From Nonomuraea sp. SBT364 (GTDB taxonomy: Bacteria; Actinomycetota; Actinomycetes; Streptosporangiales; Streptosporangiaceae), in contig NZ_LAVL01000010.1 of NCBI RefSeq assembly GCF_001083785.1, forward strand, positions 1-64,000: a stretch of 64,000 nucleotides of DNA, written 5' to 3'. The translations under genes were made by a program, and so were the position numbers. Every line of letters begins with the position of its first letter. Positions within the stretch are counted from its first letter, which is position 1. Shown here piece by piece: positions 61,387 through 64,000 of the stretch. The notes below the pieces were generated by a model. The model was not told the origin of the DNA. It saw only the letters and a list, made by a program, of their open reading frames with translations, and searched no databases.

Positions 61387-62672
61387 TGGTCACCCCACAG
61401 AGTGGACTTCTTCGCGTCGAACGGGCAGCCGCCGACCTCGAAGTGCTTGAGGTACTCCTCGCGGAAGTACTTCACCGAGGAGTGGATCGGGCTGGTCGCG
61501 CCGTCGCCGAGAGCGCAGAACGAGCGGCCCAGGATGTTGTCGGCGATGTCGGTGATCGTCGACAGGTCCTCCTCGGTGCCCTGGCCCTTCTCCAGGCGCT
61601 TGAGCACCTGCTTGAGCCAGTAGGTGCCCTCACGGCACGGCGTGCACTTGCCGCACGACTCGTGGGCGTAGAACTCCGTCCAGCGCAGCACCGTGCGGAC
61701 CACGCAGGTGGTCTCGTCGAAGATCTGCAGCGCTCGGGTGCCGAGCATGGAGCCCTTGGCGCCGACCGCCTCGAAGTCGAGCGGCACGTCGAGGTGCTCG
61801 TCGGTGAAGATCGGCGTGGACGAGCCGCCCGGGGTCCAGAACTTGATCCGGTGCCCGGCGCGGATGCCGCCCGCCATGTCGAGCAGCTCGTTCAGCGTGA
61901 TGCCGAGCGGAGCCTCGTACTGGCCCGGCCTGGTGACGTGGCCGCTGAGCGAGAAGATGCCGAAGCCCTTGGACTTCTCGGTGCCCATCCCGGCGAACCA
62001 GTCGGCCCCGTTGGCGATGATCGAGGGAACACTGGCCACGGACTCGACGTTGTTCACGACAGTCGGCGAGGCGTACAGGCCCGCCACGGCCGGGAACGGA
62101 GGCTTGAGCCGCGGTTGACCCCTGAAGCCTTCCAGCGAGTCCAGCAGCGCCGTCTCCTCGCCACAGATGTAGGCCCCGGCGCCGCTGTGCACGACGAGCT
62201 CCAGGTCGTATCCGGTGCCGAAGATGTCCGTGCCGAGATAGCCCTTCTCGTACGCCTCACGCACGGCCGCCTGCAGCCGCCGGATGACGTGCAGCACCTC
62301 GCCGCGCACGTAGATGAAGGCGTGGTTGGCGCGGATCGCGAACGCCGTGATGATGACGCCCTCGACCAGCGAGTGCGGGTTGGCCATCATCAGCGGGATG
62401 TCCTTGCAGGTGCCCGGCTCCGACTCGTCGGCGTTGACGACGAGATAGTGCGGCTTGCCGTCGCCCTGCGGGATGAACCCCCACTTCATGCCGGTGGGGA
62501 AGCCGGCGCCGCCTCGGCCGCGCAGGCCCGAGTCCTTGACGGCCTGGATGACGGCGTCCGGGTCCATGCCCAGCGCCTTCTTGGCCGCCTCGTACGGCCC
62601 GTAGCCGTCGAGGGTGAAGGAGTCGGGGCGGTCCCAGTTGGCGGTCAGGACCGGTGTCAGGGTCGTGCTCAT
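61383..62672 (-). CDS. nuoF: NADH-quinone oxidoreductase subunit F
   Basis: The ATG at 62672 gives 429 residues. [18 protein letters not shown] and [22 protein letters not shown] form the FMN and NADH site, and [12 protein letters not shown] with a later CALGDGA binds cluster N3. NuoF is the NADH dehydrogenase entry subunit. The start overlaps the nuoE stop (ATGA); a longer reading frame upstream is inside nuoE. Confidence 0.96.
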   Translation of the reverse strand: MSTTLTPVLTANWDRPDSFTLDGYGPYEAAKKALGMDPDAVIQAVKDSGLRGRGGAGFPTGMKWGFIPQGDGKPHYLVVNADESEPGTCKDIPLMMANPHSLVEGVIITAFAIRANHAFIYVRGEVLHVIRRLQAAVREAYEKGYLGTDIFGTGYDLELVVHSGAGAYICGEETALLDSLEGFRGQPRLKPPFPAVAGLYASPTVVNNVESVASVPSIIANGADWFAGMGTEKSKGFGIFSLSGHVTRPGQYEAPLGITLNELLDMAGGIRAGHRIKFWTPGGSSTPIFTDEHLDVPLDFEAVGAKGSMLGTRALQIFDETTCVVRTVLRWTEFYAHESCGKCTPCREGTYWLKQVLKRLEKGQGTEEDLSTITDIADNILGRSFCALGDGATSPIHSSVKYFREEYLKHFEVGGCPFDAKKSTLWGDQ

Positions 62673-63325
62673 GCCTCGGGGGCCTTCCATCCGTTGGCCT
62701 TGGCCAGCTTGAGACCCTCCAGCGAGGGGCCGGCGGCCGAGGGGCCGTCTCCCGCCAGGTCGTCGGGCAGGCCGGAGAGCACCCGCGACGCCTCCTTGAA
62801 CGTGCACAGCTTCTTCGGACCGCGGGTGGGCCGCACGTCCTTGCCGTCACGCAGGTCGTCGACGAGCTGCTTGGCCGATTCCGGCGTCTGGTTGTCGAAG
62901 AACTCCCAGTTGACCATCATGACCGGGGCGAAGTCGCAGGCCGCGTTGCACTCCAGGCGCTCCAGCGAGATCTTGCCGTCGCCGGTGGTCTCCTCGTGGC
63001 CGACGCCGACGTGCTCGGACAGCTCGTCCCAGATCTCGTCGCCGCCCATGACGGCGCAGAGCGCGTTGATGCAGACGCCGACGTGGTAGTCGCCGGCGGG
63101 CTTGCGCTTGTACATGGTGTAGAACGTCGAGACGCCGACGACCTCCGCCTTGCTCAGCCCCAGCATCTCCGCGCAGAACTCGTGACCGTCGTCCGAGACG
63201 TAGCCGTCCTCCGACTGCACCAGGTGCAGCAGCGGCAGCAGCGCCGACCGCGTCTTCGGGTAACGGCCGATGATCTCCTTGGCGTCGCGTTCGAGACGCT
63301 CGCGGACTTCCGGTGAGTAAGTCAC
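62669..63325 (-). CDS. nuoE: NADH-quinone oxidoreductase subunit E
   Basis: From GTG at 63325 the protein has 218 residues ([19 protein letters not shown]). The 2Fe-2S cluster N1a ligands are in [14 protein letters not shown] and [11 protein letters not shown]. The C-terminal tail after KKLCTFKE is about 45 residues longer than in enteric NuoE. The start overlaps the nuoD stop (GTGA). Confidence 0.95.
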   Translation of the reverse strand: MTYSPEVRERLERDAKEIIGRYPKTRSALLPLLHLVQSEDGYVSDDGHEFCAEMLGLSKAEVVGVSTFYTMYKRKPAGDYHVGVCINALCAVMGGDEIWDELSEHVGVGHEETTGDGKISLERLECNAACDFAPVMMVNWEFFDNQTPESAKQLVDDLRDGKDVRPTRGPKKLCTFKEASRVLSGLPDDLAGDGPSAAGPSLEGLKLAKANGWKAPEA

Positions 63326-64000
63326 CGGTCCACACCTCCCATGACGGGGTCGATAGAAGCCACCGCGGCGATCACGTCGGCGACCTGGCCGCCCTCCGCC
63401 ATGGCGGGGAAGCCTTGCAGGTTGCAGAACGACGGCTCGCGGAAGTGGACGCGGTAGGGCCGGGTGCCGCCGTCGCTGACGACGTGCGCACCGAGCTCGC
63501 CCTTGGGCGACTCGATCGGCGCGTACGCCTGGCCGGCCGGCACCCGGAAGCCCTCGGTCACCAGCTTGAAGTGGTGGATCAAGGCTTCCATGGAGCTGCC
63601 CATGATGTGCGCGATGTGGTCGGGGGAGTTGCCGAAGCCGTCGGGGCCGAGCGCGAGCTGCGCGGGCCAGCCGATCTTCTTGTCCTCGATCATCACCGGG
63701 TCGCCCTTGAGCGGACCGGCGATCCGGTCCAGGGCCTGCTCGATGATCTTGAGGGACTCCTCCATCTCCTTCATGCGCACGAGATAGCGCGAGTAGACGT
63801 CGCAGCCGCGTTCGGTCGCCACGTCGAACTCGTAGGTCTCGTAGCCGCAGTAGGGCTGCGACTTGCGCAGGTCCCACGGCAGCCCGGAGGCCCGCAGGAT
63901 GGGCCCGGTGATGCCGAGCGCCATGCAGCCGGTGAGGTCGAGGTAGGCGACGTCCCTGGTGCGGCGGACGTACACCGGGTTCTCGTCGAGAAGCTTGCGG
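63322..64000 (-). CDS. nuoD: NADH-quinone oxidoreductase subunit D (partial)
   Basis: Only the C-terminal 225 residues or so are in the window; the start lies beyond 64000. [55 protein letters not shown] and [24 protein letters not shown] are highly conserved NuoD segments near the quinone site. The remaining subunits nuoA-nuoC are expected just outside the window. Confidence 0.95.
   Translation of the reverse strand, partial: RKLLDENPVYVRRTRDVAYLDLTGCMALGITGPILRASGLPWDLRKSQPYCGYETYEFDVATERGCDVYSRYLVRMKEMEESLKIIEQALDRIAGPLKGDPVMIEDKKIGWPAQLALGPDGFGNSPDHIAHIMGSSMEALIHHFKLVTEGFRVPAGQAYAPIESPKGELGAHVVSDGGTRPYRVHFREPSFCNLQGFPAMAEGGQVADVIAAVASIDPVMGGVDR

Noticed and set aside
59287..61623. Reading frame of 778 codons opposite nuoG
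   Set aside because: It is a shadow of the conserved nuoG gene and has no recognisable domain.

Overview
The window is high-GC actinobacterial DNA, about 70% G+C by eye over most of its length. Several families, including a CU044_5270-type protein, an XRE-TPR regulator with two small partners, and the gene order nuoN followed by polyprenyl diphosphate synthase, point to the Streptosporangiales (a Nonomuraea-like organism). That placement is an inference from family content, not a search result. No tRNA, rRNA or CRISPR array was seen.

Region 1 (1-14147) is a cell-surface polysaccharide locus. It holds an initiating polyprenyl-phosphate sugar transferase, dTDP-rhamnose genes (rmlA, rmlB, rmlD and an RmlC-like epimerase on the opposite strand), and a second sugar-modifying set of C-methyltransferase, sugar nucleotidyltransferase, PIG-L deacetylase, NAD-dependent epimerase and DUF4910 aminopeptidase-like protein. 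These lead into an uncharacterised protein with a duplicated cysteine-rich domain, a Wzx-type flippase, a GT2 glycosyltransferase and a Wzz-like chain-length protein cut by the window edge. Start and stop codons overlap at most steps from 9017 downward, which indicates one translationally coupled operon.

Region 2 (14404-38516) is ordinary chromosome: regulators (GntR, ArsR-like, LacI, a second winged-helix regulator, MerR, an ECF sigma factor), an EamA exporter, acetyltransferases and hydrolases. It includes a sugar-utilisation operon (19831-27928) of a LacI regulator, an ABC importer, GH1 and GH20 glycosidases and an SGNH hydrolase. Inverted repeats that could be operators sit at several of these promoters.

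Region 3 (38948-48504) is a 9.5-kb integrated element inserted into the 3' end of msrA. It is bounded by a 17-bp direct repeat that lies inside the MsrA coding sequence. The displaced chromosomal end of msrA remains at the left junction, and the element supplies a replacement end at the right junction, so msrA stays intact. It encodes a large serine integrase, a RepSA-like HUH replication initiator with a small upstream ORF, a CTAG-rich palindrome just after rep, an SLOG protein, a frameshifted XRE-TPR regulator and two small proteins. Next to the right end is a visibly lower-GC two-gene cassette of an AAA+ ATPase and a DUF6414-like protein. No transfer ATPase or excisionase is visible. The AAA+/DUF6414-like pair is the best candidate for an undescribed system, perhaps a defence module carried as cargo.

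Region 4 (48505-64000) holds the rest of msrA, rarD, a long-chain polyprenyl diphosphate synthase and the minus-strand respiratory complex I operon from nuoD (cut by the window edge) through nuoN. The polyprenyl synthase, which probably makes the menaquinone side chain, lies 10 bp after nuoN.
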